NCBI RefSeq assembly: GCF_004803895.1
Contig: NZ_CP021978.1
Location: 2,108,001 to 2,172,000, forward strand
Direction of reading: 5' to 3'
Source: Streptomyces hawaiiensis
Lineage (GTDB): Bacteria > Actinomycetota > Actinomycetes > Streptomycetales > Streptomycetaceae
DNA length: 64,000 nucleotides
Made by a program: the position numbers and the translations under genes. The notes below the pieces were generated by a model. It had not been told where the DNA came from. It ran no database searches and saw only the letters and a list, made by a program, of their open reading frames with translations. Shown piece by piece: positions 48,932 to 58,054 of the stretch. Every line of letters begins with the position of its first letter. Positions within the stretch are counted from its first letter, which is position 1.

Positions 48932-50149
48932 ATGACAGCTATGACCCCCGGCTCGAACATCCCCCTGTCCGCCGCCCGCGTGACGGTGGACGTCACCGCC
49001 CCGGTGCGGCTCGACGTATCGGGCCTGCTGCTCACCGCCGACGGCAAGGTGCGCTCCGACGACGACTTCATCTTCTACAACCAGCCGTCGGGCCCGGGCG
49101 TGACGTACCGCTCGGGCGGCGGTGGTGCGCCCGACGCGATCGTGGTCGACACGACGGCCGTGCCCCCCGGCATCGAGAAGATCGTCGTCACGGCGAGCCC
49201 GGACGCCGCGGGCCAGACCTTCCAGGGCATCGAGCCGACGGCCACCATCCGCAACGCCGACGACAGCTCCGTCCTGGCCACGTTCACGCCTCCGCAGCTC
49301 GGCAGCGAGACGGCCCTGGTCATTGTGGAGGTCTACCAGCGAGGCGGCCAGTGGAAGGCCCGCGCCGTCGGCCAGGGATACGCCAACGGCCTCGCGGGCA
49401 TCGCCACGGACTTCGGAGTCACGGTGGAGGAACCGGCCGCCCAGCCGGTGACCCCGCCCCAGCCGGTCACCCCGCCGCCGGCCCCGGTGCAGCCGCCGGC
49501 CCCGCCCGTCAGCGCCCCCGCCGCGCCCCCGGCCGCCCCGGCCACGCCTCCTCCGCCCGCCCCGGGCGCCGGGAAGATCAACCTCGACAAGGGCCGCGTC
49601 AGCCTCCAGAAGAACCAGACCGTCTCCCTGATCAAGGGCGGCCGCCCCCTGCTCTCCTCGGTGAAGATGGGCCTCGGCTGGGAGCCGGCCTACCGCGGCA
49701 AGGACATCGACCTGGACGCCTCGGTCATCGCCTACGGGCCGCAGCGCAACCACATCGACAGCTGCTACTTCGGCAAGCTCCAGATCGTGGGCGGCGCCAT
49801 CCGGCACTCCGGCGACAACCTCACGGGCGAGGGCGGAGGCGACGACGAGGTCATCACCGTCGACCTCGGCCGCCTGCCCCAGGAGGTCACCGGCCTGGTC
49901 TTCACGGTCAACTCCTTCTCCGGCCAGAAGTTCACGGAGGTCGCCAAGGCCTACTGCCGCCTCCTGGACGGCGCGACCGGCGAGGAACTGGTCCGCTTCG
50001 ACCTCACCAGCGCCGAGGCGCAGACCGGCGTGATGATGGCCAAGCTGATCCGCCAGTTCTCCGGCGAGTGGGACATGACGGCCATGGGCGACTTCGTGAA
50101 GTCCCGCACGGTGAGGGGAATGGTGAAGCCGGCGGCACAGTCCCTGTAA
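48932..50149 (+). CDS. Protein with two TerD domains joined by a proline-rich linker
   Basis: The 405-residue protein has an N-terminal TerD-like domain (about 1-160: DDDFIFYNQPSGPGVTYR, GIEKIVVTAS), a Pro/Ala-rich linker (about 170-215) and a second TerD domain (about 218-400: INLDKGRVSLQKNQTVSLIK, IDLDASVIAYG, GDDEVITVDLGRLPQEV). TerD proteins bind calcium and take part in stress and tellurite responses, often linked to membrane complexes. Both acidic calcium-type motifs are more complete in the second domain. ATG 48932 lacks a clear ribosome site; ATG 48941 is an alternative. Confidence 0.88.
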   Translation: MTAMTPGSNIPLSAARVTVDVTAPVRLDVSGLLLTADGKVRSDDDFIFYNQPSGPGVTYRSGGGGAPDAIVVDTTAVPPGIEKIVVTASPDAAGQTFQGIEPTATIRNADDSSVLATFTPPQLGSETALVIVEVYQRGGQWKARAVGQGYANGLAGIATDFGVTVEEPAAQPVTPPQPVTPPPAPVQPPAPPVSAPAAPPAAPATPPPPAPGAGKINLDKGRVSLQKNQTVSLIKGGRPLLSSVKMGLGWEPAYRGKDIDLDASVIAYGPQRNHIDSCYFGKLQIVGGAIRHSGDNLTGEGGGDDEVITVDLGRLPQEVTGLVFTVNSFSGQKFTEVAKAYCRLLDGATGEELVRFDLTSAEAQTGVMMAKLIRQFSGEWDMTAMGDFVKSRTVRGMVKPAAQSL

Positions 50150-50170
50150 CCCGACCGAACCGGCCTCCGG

Positions 50171-50197
50171 GGACGCCCCCTCACCCAGGGGGCGTCC
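50171..50197. terminator. Bidirectional terminator between terD-like and tetR-type genes
   Basis: A perfect 10-bp stem GGACGCCCCC/GGGGGCGTCC with a seven-base loop lies in the 60-bp gap between the converging genes. Confidence 0.8.
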
Positions 50198-50209
50198 GGG
50201 CTCACCGGG

Positions 50210-50785
50210 TCAGCGGCGCCCCACCACCAGCCCCTCCATCAGCAGCGTCAGATACCGCCGGATGTGCCGGCCCTCCCCGTCCGCCAGTTCCGACGCCGTC
50301 GCCACCCCGTGCGCCAGCCGCAGCACGTCGACCGGGTCGACGTCCCGCCGCAGCGTGCCCTCCTCCTGCGCCGCCCGGACCAGCCGCCCGGCCGCGGCCT
50401 TGACCGAGTCGCCGCAGGCCGTGTTCACGAGGGAGCCGGAGTCCGTGACGGCCGGGCCCAGCAGCGCCTTCAGCCCCCGTATCCGGGTCAGCCCGGCACC
50501 CAGTTCGTACAGCCACTCCCCCAGCGCCTCGCCCGGCGGCAGTTCGGCCGCGAGCACATCGGCCCGGGCCGCTATCGCCTCGACGCGGTCCAGATACGCG
50601 GCCTCCAGCAGCGCCCGCCGGGTCGGGAAGTGCCGGTACAGCGTGCCGGAGCCGACCCCGGCACGCTTGGCGATGTCGTCGAGCGACGCGCCTTCCCCAT
50701 GCTCGGCGAAGGCCTCCACGGCGACCGTCAGCAACCGCTCGTAGTTGCGCCGGGCATCCGCCCGCATAGGCCGGACCTGCGCCAC
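50210..50785 (-). CDS. TetR-family transcriptional regulator
   Basis: The 191-residue regulator has an N-terminal helix-turn-helix (NYERLLTVAVEAFAEHGEGASLDDIAKRAGVGSGTLYRHFPTRRALLEA) and a helical ligand domain with the SACE-type C-terminal half. GTG 50785 lies seven bases after AGGAG and is preferred to GTG 50800. Its targets are unknown; it has no divergent neighbour, since the transporter genes upstream run in the same direction. Confidence 0.88.
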   Translation of the reverse strand: MAQVRPMRADARRNYERLLTVAVEAFAEHGEGASLDDIAKRAGVGSGTLYRHFPTRRALLEAAYLDRVEAIAARADVLAAELPPGEALGEWLYELGAGLTRIRGLKALLGPAVTDSGSLVNTACGDSVKAAAGRLVRAAQEEGTLRRDVDPVDVLRLAHGVATASELADGEGRHIRRYLTLLMEGLVVGRR

Positions 50786-50853
50786 GCGACCACTCCTCAC
50801 GAACCGGGGACTCTCTCCGCACCTTACCGAGACGGCAGACCCCGGGCCCGGCC

Positions 50854-51726
50854 CTACATCTTCATCGCCCCCGCCGCCAGGTCCCGCAGGAAGTGCCGCG
50901 CCCCGAACAGGAACACCACGATCAGCGGGATGACGCTCATCAGCGCTCCTGCCATCACCAGGGCGTAGTCCGCGTTGTAGAGGACATTGAGGTTCGCCAG
51001 CGCCACCTGCAAGGTCACCTTCTCCGGGTCGATCATCACGACCAGGGGCCAGATGTAGTCGTTCCAGAGGCCGATGAACGTGAAGATGCCGAGGAAGGCC
51101 AGGGCCGGGCGGAAGAGGGGCAGGGCGACCTGCCAGTAGAGGCGGAAGAAGCCGGCGCCGTCGATCCGCCCGGCGTCCAGCAGTTCGTCGGGCAGGGAGT
51201 TCTGGGCGTACTGGCGCATCCAGAAGATGCCGAAGGCGTTGGCCGCGCCGGGAATGATCAGCGCTTTCAGTGAACCGGCCCAGCCGAACTCGGCGATGGT
51301 GACGAACTGCGGCACCAGGGACAGCTGGGCGGGGATCATGTACGTGACCAGCAGCATGCCGAAGAGGAACTTCTTCGCCGGGAACTCGTACTTGGCGAAG
51401 GCGAACGCCGCCAGTGAGTCGAAGAACAGCACGAGCGCGGTGCCGACCACGGACACCACGACCGTGTTGAACAGCGAGCCGAAGAAGTCGATCGTGTCGA
51501 GCACCCGCCCCATGTTGTCCAGCAGGTGCGGGCCCGGCACCAGCTCGGGCGGGTAGCTGTAGATGTCCTGGGTCGTGCCGGAGGCCATCACCACCAGCCA
51601 GTAGAAGGGGAACAGCGAGATCAGCACACCGAGCAGCAGCACCGCCCGGACACAGATCCGGGAGAGCCTGCCGCCGGAGCCGATCGCCAGCCCGGCGGTG
51701 CCGGTCGTCCTGTGGTCAGCGGCCAT
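50854..51726 (-). CDS. Sugar ABC transporter permease, MalG type (LacI-linked system)
   Basis: The 290-residue protein has six membrane helices and the EAA-type loop ELLDAGRIDGAGFFRLYWQVALPLF. It overlaps the end of the other permease by 11 bases. No ATPase gene is present in this third sugar importer of the window. Confidence 0.9.
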   Translation of the reverse strand: MAADHRTTGTAGLAIGSGGRLSRICVRAVLLLGVLISLFPFYWLVVMASGTTQDIYSYPPELVPGPHLLDNMGRVLDTIDFFGSLFNTVVVSVVGTALVLFFDSLAAFAFAKYEFPAKKFLFGMLLVTYMIPAQLSLVPQFVTIAEFGWAGSLKALIIPGAANAFGIFWMRQYAQNSLPDELLDAGRIDGAGFFRLYWQVALPLFRPALAFLGIFTFIGLWNDYIWPLVVMIDPEKVTLQVALANLNVLYNADYALVMAGALMSVIPLIVVFLFGARHFLRDLAAGAMKM

Positions 51727-52738
51727 CGCGAGCCCCCTTGCGGCGCAGCAGTCCGGCGATGCCGGGCCGGCGGTCGTCGCGGTCGGAGCCGGACACCAGC
51801 CGCCAGTTGATGATCGTGAACACCGCGATGATGGCGAAGAGCAGCCAGCCCATGGCGGCGCCGTAGCCGAACTGGTGCTCCTTGAAGGCCTTCTGCCACA
51901 GATAGAGCACGATGGTCATCCCTTCCTGACCGGGGCCGCCGGTGGTGCCGACGTCGGTCGACTGGAAGAGCACCTGGGACTCGGTGAAGATCTGCAGGCC
52001 GTTGATGGTGGAGGTGACGGCTGCGAAGAGGACCACCGGACGCAACTGCGGCACCACGACGCGGAACAGGGTCTGCCGGCTGTTCGCGCCGTCGACGCGC
52101 GCGGCCTCGAAGTGCTCGGTGGGGATGGCCTGGATGCCCGCGAGGAAGATCAGCGCGTTGTAGCCGACCCACCGCCAGATGATCATGACGGACACGGACG
52201 ACTTGATGCCCCACTCGGAGGACAGCCAGCCGATCCCGTCCAGACCGACGGCCCTGAGCAGCGCGTTGGCCAGGCCGGCCTGGGCGAAGACCGAGCCGAA
52301 GACGATGGTCATGGCGACCATCGAGGTGACGTTGGGGATGAAGTACGCCACCCGGTAGGCGCCGGCGAAGCGGACCTGGGAGTGCAGCAGGAACGCCAGC
52401 ACGAGTGCCAGGAAGAGCATCGGAACGGTCGACAGGAACCAGATCTCGAAGGTGTTGAGCACCGCGTGCCAGAACACCGTGTCCTGGAGCAGCCAGCCGT
52501 ACTGCTTGAGCCCGACGAACCGCATGTCCCCGATGCCGTCCCAGTCCTGGAAGGACAGGTACATGGAGAAAACCACCGGGAAGGCGCCGAACACGGCGAA
52601 CAGCACGTAGAACGGGGAGATGGCGAGCAGCGGCGGGAGGAACCGCCGGCGTCCGCCGGGAGGGGCGGACTCGCTACGGCGGACAGGGCGCCGCTCGTCG
52701 GCCGCCGACGCCCCGGCCGGATCGAGAACCGTGGCCAT
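51716..52738 (-). CDS. Sugar ABC transporter permease, MalF type (LacI-linked system)
   Basis: The 340-residue protein has six membrane helices and the EAA loop HFEAARVDGANSRQTLFRVVVPQL. It starts one base after the binding-protein stop. The substrate is unknown, since the neighbouring genes include no catabolic enzyme. Confidence 0.9.
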   Translation of the reverse strand: MATVLDPAGASAADERRPVRRSESAPPGGRRRFLPPLLAISPFYVLFAVFGAFPVVFSMYLSFQDWDGIGDMRFVGLKQYGWLLQDTVFWHAVLNTFEIWFLSTVPMLFLALVLAFLLHSQVRFAGAYRVAYFIPNVTSMVAMTIVFGSVFAQAGLANALLRAVGLDGIGWLSSEWGIKSSVSVMIIWRWVGYNALIFLAGIQAIPTEHFEAARVDGANSRQTLFRVVVPQLRPVVLFAAVTSTINGLQIFTESQVLFQSTDVGTTGGPGQEGMTIVLYLWQKAFKEHQFGYGAAMGWLLFAIIAVFTIINWRLVSGSDRDDRRPGIAGLLRRKGARDGR

Positions 52739-52739
52739 G

Positions 52740-54047
52740 TCAGCTCACCCCCAGCCGGGTCAGCGCGGTCCCGGCAGTGTTCACGGCGTCCCGCCAGGCC
52801 CGCTCGGGGTTCTTGCCGAGCGTCTCCACGTTGGTCAGCTCCTGGAAGAACGGGGTGTTGGCGGTCTCCTCGTAGGGGCTGAAGTAGACGACCGGGGCCT
52901 TCCGGGCGGCCGGGCCGAAGACGTCGATGGGCTGCTGACCGCCGAAGAAGGGGTCGGGCTTGTGCATCGCCGGGTCGGCGTAGGAGGCCGGAGTGGTGGG
53001 GAACAGGGCCATCTCCTGGTAGCTCTCGAGCTGGTTCGCCGGACTGAGCAGCCACTTCAGGAAGGCGAAGGCGGCCTCCGGTTCCCGGCAGTAGCGGGTC
53101 AACGTCACATAGGAGCCGCCGTAGTTGCAGGGGCCGTCCGGCAGGGTGGTCAGTCGCCAGGACCCGGAGGTCTTCGGCGCGGTGTCCTTCAGGCTGTTGA
53201 TGGCCCACACCGCCGTGGTCATGGTGGCGACGCGGCCGCCGCTCATGGCCGCGTTGAAGTCGGGCGTGCCGTCCGTGATCCTGGCGCTGAGGCCCTGGCG
53301 GAGGATGTCCACGGACAGGTCCCAGGCGCGCCGGATGTGCTCCTGGTCGCCGATGAAGCGGTTGTCCGCGTCCACGAACTGCTTAGGGCTCTGCAGCAGC
53401 ACCTGCTGGAAGACGTTGCCGATGTTGCTCACGAGGTAGGGCGTGCCGGGCACCTTTCGCCGCAGCGTCCGTCCGGCGGCGATGAAGTCCTCCCACGAGG
53501 AGAGCTCTTCGGCGACGTCCACCGGCTCGTGGGGCAGTCCGGCCTGGTCGAAGAGGTCGCGGCGGTAGTAGAGCGCGGTGGGGCCGGCGTCGAGGGGGAA
53601 GCCGATCATCCGGCCCGTCGGGGTGAAGCAGGCCTTCCACTTCCAGTCGAGGTACTGGTCGCGGACGGATTGAGCACCGAGCGTGCGCAGGTCGAGGAAC
53701 TCGTCCTCGTCGGGGAAGAACGTGGCGAGGTTGTCGTTGTTGACGACCGTCAGGTCCGGCACGTAGGCGCGGGCGGCGAGGCTGGTGCGCACCTTGGAGT
53801 CGATGTCGCCGTCCGGGACCTGGGAGCCCTTCACCTTCAGCCCCGGGACGCCGGGGACCCCGCGGGCGGCGGTGGCGAGGAGTCTGTCGCTGAGCGAGCC
53901 CTTCCAGTACCAGAGGCTGAGGTGGCCGGAGCCGGCCGAGGCCGATCCCTCGGCGGTCCCGCACCCCGAGAGCGTCAGCAGGCCGGCGCCCGCGCCGCCC
54001 AGGGAGGCCCCCAGAAAGCGTCTGCGGGACATCATTCGGTGTTCCAT
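52740..54047 (-). CDS. Sugar-binding lipoprotein with twin-arginine signal (LacI-linked system)
   Basis: The 435-residue protein has a twin-arginine signal combined with a lipobox (SRRRFLGASLGGAG, then LTLSGCG), so it is probably exported folded and lipid-anchored. The mature part has the family 1 solute-binding pattern (LSLWYWKGSLSDRLL, TALYYRRDLFDQAGLP, FLKWLLSPANQLESYQ). ATG 54047 (MEHRMMSRRR) is used; ATG 54035 is equally possible. A 14-bp palindrome 171 bases upstream is the likely LacI operator for the operon. Confidence 0.88.
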   Translation of the reverse strand: MEHRMMSRRRFLGASLGGAGAGLLTLSGCGTAEGSASAGSGHLSLWYWKGSLSDRLLATAARGVPGVPGLKVKGSQVPDGDIDSKVRTSLAARAYVPDLTVVNNDNLATFFPDEDEFLDLRTLGAQSVRDQYLDWKWKACFTPTGRMIGFPLDAGPTALYYRRDLFDQAGLPHEPVDVAEELSSWEDFIAAGRTLRRKVPGTPYLVSNIGNVFQQVLLQSPKQFVDADNRFIGDQEHIRRAWDLSVDILRQGLSARITDGTPDFNAAMSGGRVATMTTAVWAINSLKDTAPKTSGSWRLTTLPDGPCNYGGSYVTLTRYCREPEAAFAFLKWLLSPANQLESYQEMALFPTTPASYADPAMHKPDPFFGGQQPIDVFGPAARKAPVVYFSPYEETANTPFFQELTNVETLGKNPERAWRDAVNTAGTALTRLGVS

Positions 54048-54217
54048 GGGCGCGCACTCGCTTTCCGGGCGTGCCGCGGCCGGGGCACAGCGCTGCCGCG
54101 GGCCCGTTCTCACGGGGGATGGGGGGAGGCTTCCTGGATGCGGAAGTGGAAGACAACGATGTCGGCGTGCAGTGGGTGTGGGGCCGCCGGGTCTCGCGGT
54201 GGGGGTCCGTGAGCGTC

Positions 54218-54231
54218 CGTGAACGTTCACG
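54218..54231. promoter_or_regulatory. LacI-type operator, perfect 14-bp palindrome
   Basis: CGTGAACGTTCACG has the central CG and the size of LacI-family operators. It is flanked by two copies of CGTGAGCG (54208-54215 and 54230-54237). It lies between the lacI-type gene and the binding-protein gene that starts the transport operon. Confidence 0.7.
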
Positions 54232-54331
54232 TGAGCGTTGCCGTCGAGTATCGGGGCGCCCGAAATCCGGTGTCAAGGGAACGGCGGCGCTGATCTACCG
54301 AGGCGCCGGGCGGACGGGCGGCGAGGGAACG

Positions 54332-55378
54332 TCAGGCGGAATCGCGCACCACGAGTTCGGGCGTCACCCACGCCTCCGCGCCCCGCAACGGCTCCTCACC
54401 CGCGCGCAGCCGGGCCACCTGCTCCACGGCCAGCCGTCCCAGCTGCCGCTTGTCGATGTGCAGGGTGGTCAGGGCGGGTTCGACCAGCTCGCCCAGGGAG
54501 AGGCCGTCGAAGCCGAGCACGGCCAGGTCGTCCGGAATGCTCCGGCCGCGGCGGCGGGCGGTGCGCATCGCCCCGACCGCGATCAGGTCGTTGAAGCCGA
54601 AGACCGCGGTGATCTCGGGCCGCGCGGTCAGCAGCCGGTCCATGCCGGCCTCGCCGCCCGCCACGCTGTGCTCGGGGCACACCACGACCCACCGCTCGTC
54701 GACCGGCAGGCCCAGCCGTCGTACCTGCTCCAGGAAGGCCTGCCGGCGAGGGCCGGGGCCGTGCACGCCGTCCAGCATGCCGATCCTGCGGTGCCCCGCG
54801 CGGAACAGATGGTTCATGCCCTGCTCGACACCGGTGGCGGCGTCGATGCCCACGGCTGCGAACCGGGTCTGCTGCGGGCCGCGCTCCAGCAGCACCAGCG
54901 GTACGCCTCCGAGGTGCCGGGTGAGCACGTCGTCCGGGTCCTTGAAGTAGCCCACGACCGCGTCCGCCTGGTGGGAGAGCACGTCGAGCGCCTCACGCTC
55001 CCTGGCCTCGTCGATCCGGGAGTCCCACACCACGACCTGCCAGCCGCGCTGCTCGGCGGCTTCCAGCACCCCGGCGGCCACCTCCGGGAAGTACGGGTTC
55101 CGCAGGTCGGGGATGACCAGGCCCGCGGTGACGGCCCCCTTCTGGACGAGTCCGCGCGCGAACCGGCTCGGCCGGTAGTCCAGGAGCCGCGCCGCCTCCA
55201 GGACCCGTTCCTTGGTGCCGGGGTCGATCTCACCCTTGTCGTTGACCGCCCGGGAGACCGTCTGGCGTGACACCCCGGCCAGCCGTGCGACGTCGTGGAT
55301 CGTGGCCCGGCGCCGGGCACCGCCGGGCCGCTCGGCACTCGGCTCCGCACGCTGATTGTCCGTCCACACGGTCAGCAC
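54332..55378 (-). CDS. LacI-family repressor
   Basis: The 348-residue repressor has the LacI helix-turn-helix and hinge (ATIHDVARLAGVSRQTVSRAVNDKGEIDPGTKERVLEAARLLDYRPSRFA) and a periplasmic-binding-protein-like sensor domain (VTAGLVIPDLRNPYFPEVAAGV, AVFGFNDLIAVGAM, VLGFDGLSLGELVEPALTTL). It probably controls the sugar transport operon directly downstream by the palindrome at 54218. GTG 55378 and GTG 55369 are both possible starts; neither has a strong ribosome site. Confidence 0.92.
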   Translation of the reverse strand: MLTVWTDNQRAEPSAERPGGARRRATIHDVARLAGVSRQTVSRAVNDKGEIDPGTKERVLEAARLLDYRPSRFARGLVQKGAVTAGLVIPDLRNPYFPEVAAGVLEAAEQRGWQVVVWDSRIDEAREREALDVLSHQADAVVGYFKDPDDVLTRHLGGVPLVLLERGPQQTRFAAVGIDAATGVEQGMNHLFRAGHRRIGMLDGVHGPGPRRQAFLEQVRRLGLPVDERWVVVCPEHSVAGGEAGMDRLLTARPEITAVFGFNDLIAVGAMRTARRRGRSIPDDLAVLGFDGLSLGELVEPALTTLHIDKRQLGRLAVEQVARLRAGEEPLRGAEAWVTPELVVRDSA

Positions 55379-55673
55379 TGTATCCGGCGCCGGAGCCTGC
55401 CCGGCAGGGGAAGCCGGACGAACGCCCTCCGGATGCCCCCCGGTACAGACGCACCCGCCGCTCCGCACCCGCGCACGGCGAGAAGGGGACGTGTCGGGGG
55501 GTGTCCGCCCGCAGCGGTTGGCGCGTCAACGCCAGTCAGTCGGTAAGTGGGTCCATCGCGCCGTTCCGAGGACGGACACCCCCCTGCGCGGCCTCGACCC
55601 ACCACCCGGCGTCAGGCGCCCCAGACGCCGCCGCAGCCGGCCGATCACCCCGCCCCGGCACCCACCACCCCCG

Positions 55674-56078
55674 TCAGTCGCCGAGCTCGGTGAACAGCGT
55701 CAGCTGGAGGGCGCCCGGGCCTTCGAGCCGGGAGTTCAGGGAGTTCCAGGGGGTGCGTGTCGGCTCGGCGACGACCTCGGCTCCCGCGGCGGCCAGCTTC
55801 GCCGTCGTGGCGACGGAGTCGTCCACCTGGAAGGCGACCCGGATGGGCCCGGCCACCCGCCGCCCCACCTCGACCTCGTCGATGAACGCGGCGTGGTTCG
55901 GGTCGGTCAGCTCCAGGGTGGCCCGCCCGGCGTCGAGGATCGTGACCCGCCCGTCCTCCGAGGCGAACGCGGCCTGCTCGGTCAGCCCGAGCACGTCCCG
56001 GTAGAAGTGCAGCGCGGCGTCGTAGTCCTCGGCGGTCACGACCAGACGGAGTTCGCGAACGGCTGGCTCGTCGGACAT
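55674..56078 (-). CDS. VOC-superfamily (glyoxalase/bleomycin resistance-like) protein
   Basis: The 134-residue protein has two beta-alpha-beta-beta-beta modules (LRLVVTAEDYDAALHFYRDVLGL and IRVAFQVDDSVATTAKLAAAGAEV). It could be a dioxygenase, lyase or binding protein; metal ligands are not clear enough to decide. ATG 56078 has GGAGGAG upstream. It stands between the LacI and ACC deaminase genes. Confidence 0.8.
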   Translation of the reverse strand: MSDEPAVRELRLVVTAEDYDAALHFYRDVLGLTEQAAFASEDGRVTILDAGRATLELTDPNHAAFIDEVEVGRRVAGPIRVAFQVDDSVATTAKLAAAGAEVVAEPTRTPWNSLNSRLEGPGALQLTLFTELGD

Positions 56079-56158
56079 GGCGGCTCCTCCAGGTCATCGG
56101 CTGACCGCGACAACCCGACGGCCGGCCGGAAGATTCCCGTACGCACCCCGCCGAGCGG

Positions 56159-57175
56159 TCAGAACAACGCGCTGTACGCGTTCAGCGCCGGCTGCCCGCC
56201 CAGGTGGGCGTAGAGCACCGTGGAGTCGCGGCGGATCTCGCCCCTCGACACCAGGTCGATCATCCCGGCCATGGACTTGCCCTCGTAGACGGGGTCGGTG
56301 ACCATCCCCTCGGTCCGGGCCGCGAGCCGCATCGCCTCCAGGGTGGCGTCGTCGGGGATGCCGTAGACGCCGGCGTGGTACCGCTCGTCGAGTGCGACGT
56401 CCGCCTCGGTCAGCTCCCGTGCGACGCCGATGAGCTGCCCGGTGCCGTGCGCGATCCGGGCGATCTGGGTGCGGGTCGCGGCCGGTTTCGCCGAGGCGTC
56501 GATGCCGAGTACCCGCCGGGGCCACCCGCCCGCCTCCTCCAGCGCGGCGAACCCGGCGACCATGCCGGCCTGGGTCGACCCGGTCACCGAGCACACCACG
56601 ACGGTGTCGAAGAAGACCCCCAGCTCCCGCTCCTGCTCGGCGACCTCGTACGCCCACCCGGCGAATCCGAGCCCGCCGAGCGGATGGTCGGAGGCGCCGG
56701 CCGGGATGGCGTACGGCTTCCCGCCGGCCTCCTCGACCTCCCTGAGCGCCTGCTCCCAGCTCTCCTTGAAGCCGATGCCGAACCCGGCCCTCACCAGCCG
56801 CACATCGGCCCCGGCGAGCCGGCTGATCAGGATGTTGCCGACCTTGTCGTACCCCGCGTCGGGCCAGTCCACCCAGCTCTCCTGCACGAGCACACACTTG
56901 AGCCCGGCCCGGGCGGCGACGGCCGCGACCTGGCGGGTGTGGTTGGACTGCACCCCACCGATCGACACGAGCGTGTCGCAGCCCTGGGCGAGCGCGTCGG
57001 CGACCAGGTACTCCAGCTTGCGGGTCTTGTTGCCGCCGTAGGCGACACCGGAGTTGCAGTCCTCGCGCTTGGCCCAGAGGGACGCACCGCCGAGGTGCGC
57101 GGTGAGCCGCTCCAGGGGGTGGACGGGCGAGGGCCCGAAGAGCAGGGGGTAACGCTCGTACGAGGAAAGGGACAC
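56159..57175 (-). CDS. acdS: 1-aminocyclopropane-1-carboxylate deaminase
   Basis: The 338-residue protein has exactly the length of the Pseudomonas enzyme and keeps its key residues: PLP lysine Lys50 in YGGNKTRKL, Ser77 in GVQSNHTRQ, the [11 protein letters not shown] loop, DPVYEGKSM with the discriminating Glu, and HLGGQPALN with the Leu that separates ACC deaminase from D-cysteine desulfhydrase. It degrades ACC, the plant ethylene precursor, to 2-oxobutyrate and ammonia, a trait of plant-associated bacteria. GTG 57175 has AGGAAGGA upstream. It follows its GntR regulator by 28 bases. Confidence 0.95.
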   Translation of the reverse strand: MSLSSYERYPLLFGPSPVHPLERLTAHLGGASLWAKREDCNSGVAYGGNKTRKLEYLVADALAQGCDTLVSIGGVQSNHTRQVAAVAARAGLKCVLVQESWVDWPDAGYDKVGNILISRLAGADVRLVRAGFGIGFKESWEQALREVEEAGGKPYAIPAGASDHPLGGLGFAGWAYEVAEQERELGVFFDTVVVCSVTGSTQAGMVAGFAALEEAGGWPRRVLGIDASAKPAATRTQIARIAHGTGQLIGVARELTEADVALDERYHAGVYGIPDDATLEAMRLAARTEGMVTDPVYEGKSMAGMIDLVSRGEIRRDSTVLYAHLGGQPALNAYSALF

Positions 57176-57203
57176 GGGTCGTCCTTCCTGGGTGGGGTCG
57201 GTC

Positions 57204-57845
57204 TCAGTCGGCGAGCTCCTCGAGCCCCCGCCAGATCTCCGCCGTGACGAGGACCGCCTCGGCGGTGTCACCGGCCGCGCAGGCCTCGATCAGCCGCTCG
57301 TGCAACCCGGCGGAACGGCAGCTGCCGCCCTCGCCGAAGCGCCGTCGCTCCAGGCGGCGGATGAGCGGGGTGTAGCGGGCGACGGTCGCGGCGGCCGCCC
57401 GGTTGCCGCTCACCCGGACGAGGACGTCGTGCAGTTCGTCGTCGGCCCGCAGCGCCGCGTCGACGTCCCCGGCGCCCACGGCCGCGGCGAACCGCGCGTT
57501 GGCGGCGCGCATCGCGGCGATGTCCGCGGCACCCAGCCGGGGCACGGCGACCCGCGTCACGAGCTCGTGCAGGGCACCGACCACGGCGGCGGCGTCCCGC
57601 ACGTCGGCGGCCACCAGCGGGGTGACCCGCGTGTAGCTCTGCGGCTTGCTCTCCAGCAGCCCCTCGTCCACCAGCCGGGAGAACGCCTCGCGCACCGGCG
57701 CCCGGGACAGTCCGAGCCGCTCCGCGAGCTCGGCGTCCCGCACCACCGCGCCGGGTTCGATCTCCCCGGCCACGATGGCGTCCCGGATCGCCGCGTACGC
57801 CCGGTCCCTGAGCAGGGTGCGCGGCACGGGCCGGAGGGCTTCCAT
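57204..57845 (-). CDS. GntR-family (FCD-domain) regulator of acdS
   Basis: The 213-residue regulator has a winged helix ([21 protein letters not shown], then [21 protein letters not shown]) and an FCD domain ([39 protein letters not shown]). It is in one operon with the ACC deaminase gene. Many streptomycete acdS genes have such a neighbour. A near-palindrome three bases before its ATG is a likely autoregulatory site. Confidence 0.88.
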   Translation of the reverse strand: MEALRPVPRTLLRDRAYAAIRDAIVAGEIEPGAVVRDAELAERLGLSRAPVREAFSRLVDEGLLESKPQSYTRVTPLVAADVRDAAAVVGALHELVTRVAVPRLGAADIAAMRAANARFAAAVGAGDVDAALRADDELHDVLVRVSGNRAAAATVARYTPLIRRLERRRFGEGGSCRSAGLHERLIEACAAGDTAEAVLVTAEIWRGLEELAD

Positions 57846-57847
57846 GA

Positions 57848-57868
57848 ACTGAAATGTTAGATGTCAGT
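57848..57868. promoter_or_regulatory. Near-palindrome at the start of the gntR-acdS operon
   Basis: ACTGANAT, five bases, then ATNTCAGT form eight-base arms with one mismatched pair. Because it begins three bases before the start codon and there is no ribosome site there, the message may be leaderless or nearly so, with the operator covering the start. Confidence 0.55.
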
Positions 57869-58054
57869 GTGCGGCAGAGCAAGACTGTGCCCCGACATGT
57901 CCCATCCCCAGGGCTGGGTCGGGGCAGGGGCGACTCTGCTTCCACAGCTCACCCCCGCGTCGAACGAGAACCAGCGCGAGGGCAGACACCATTGCGATGG
58001 GGGGATACGCCGGGCAAGCCGAACAAAGGCCACTCGTTCGAGGGACTGAGGCGG

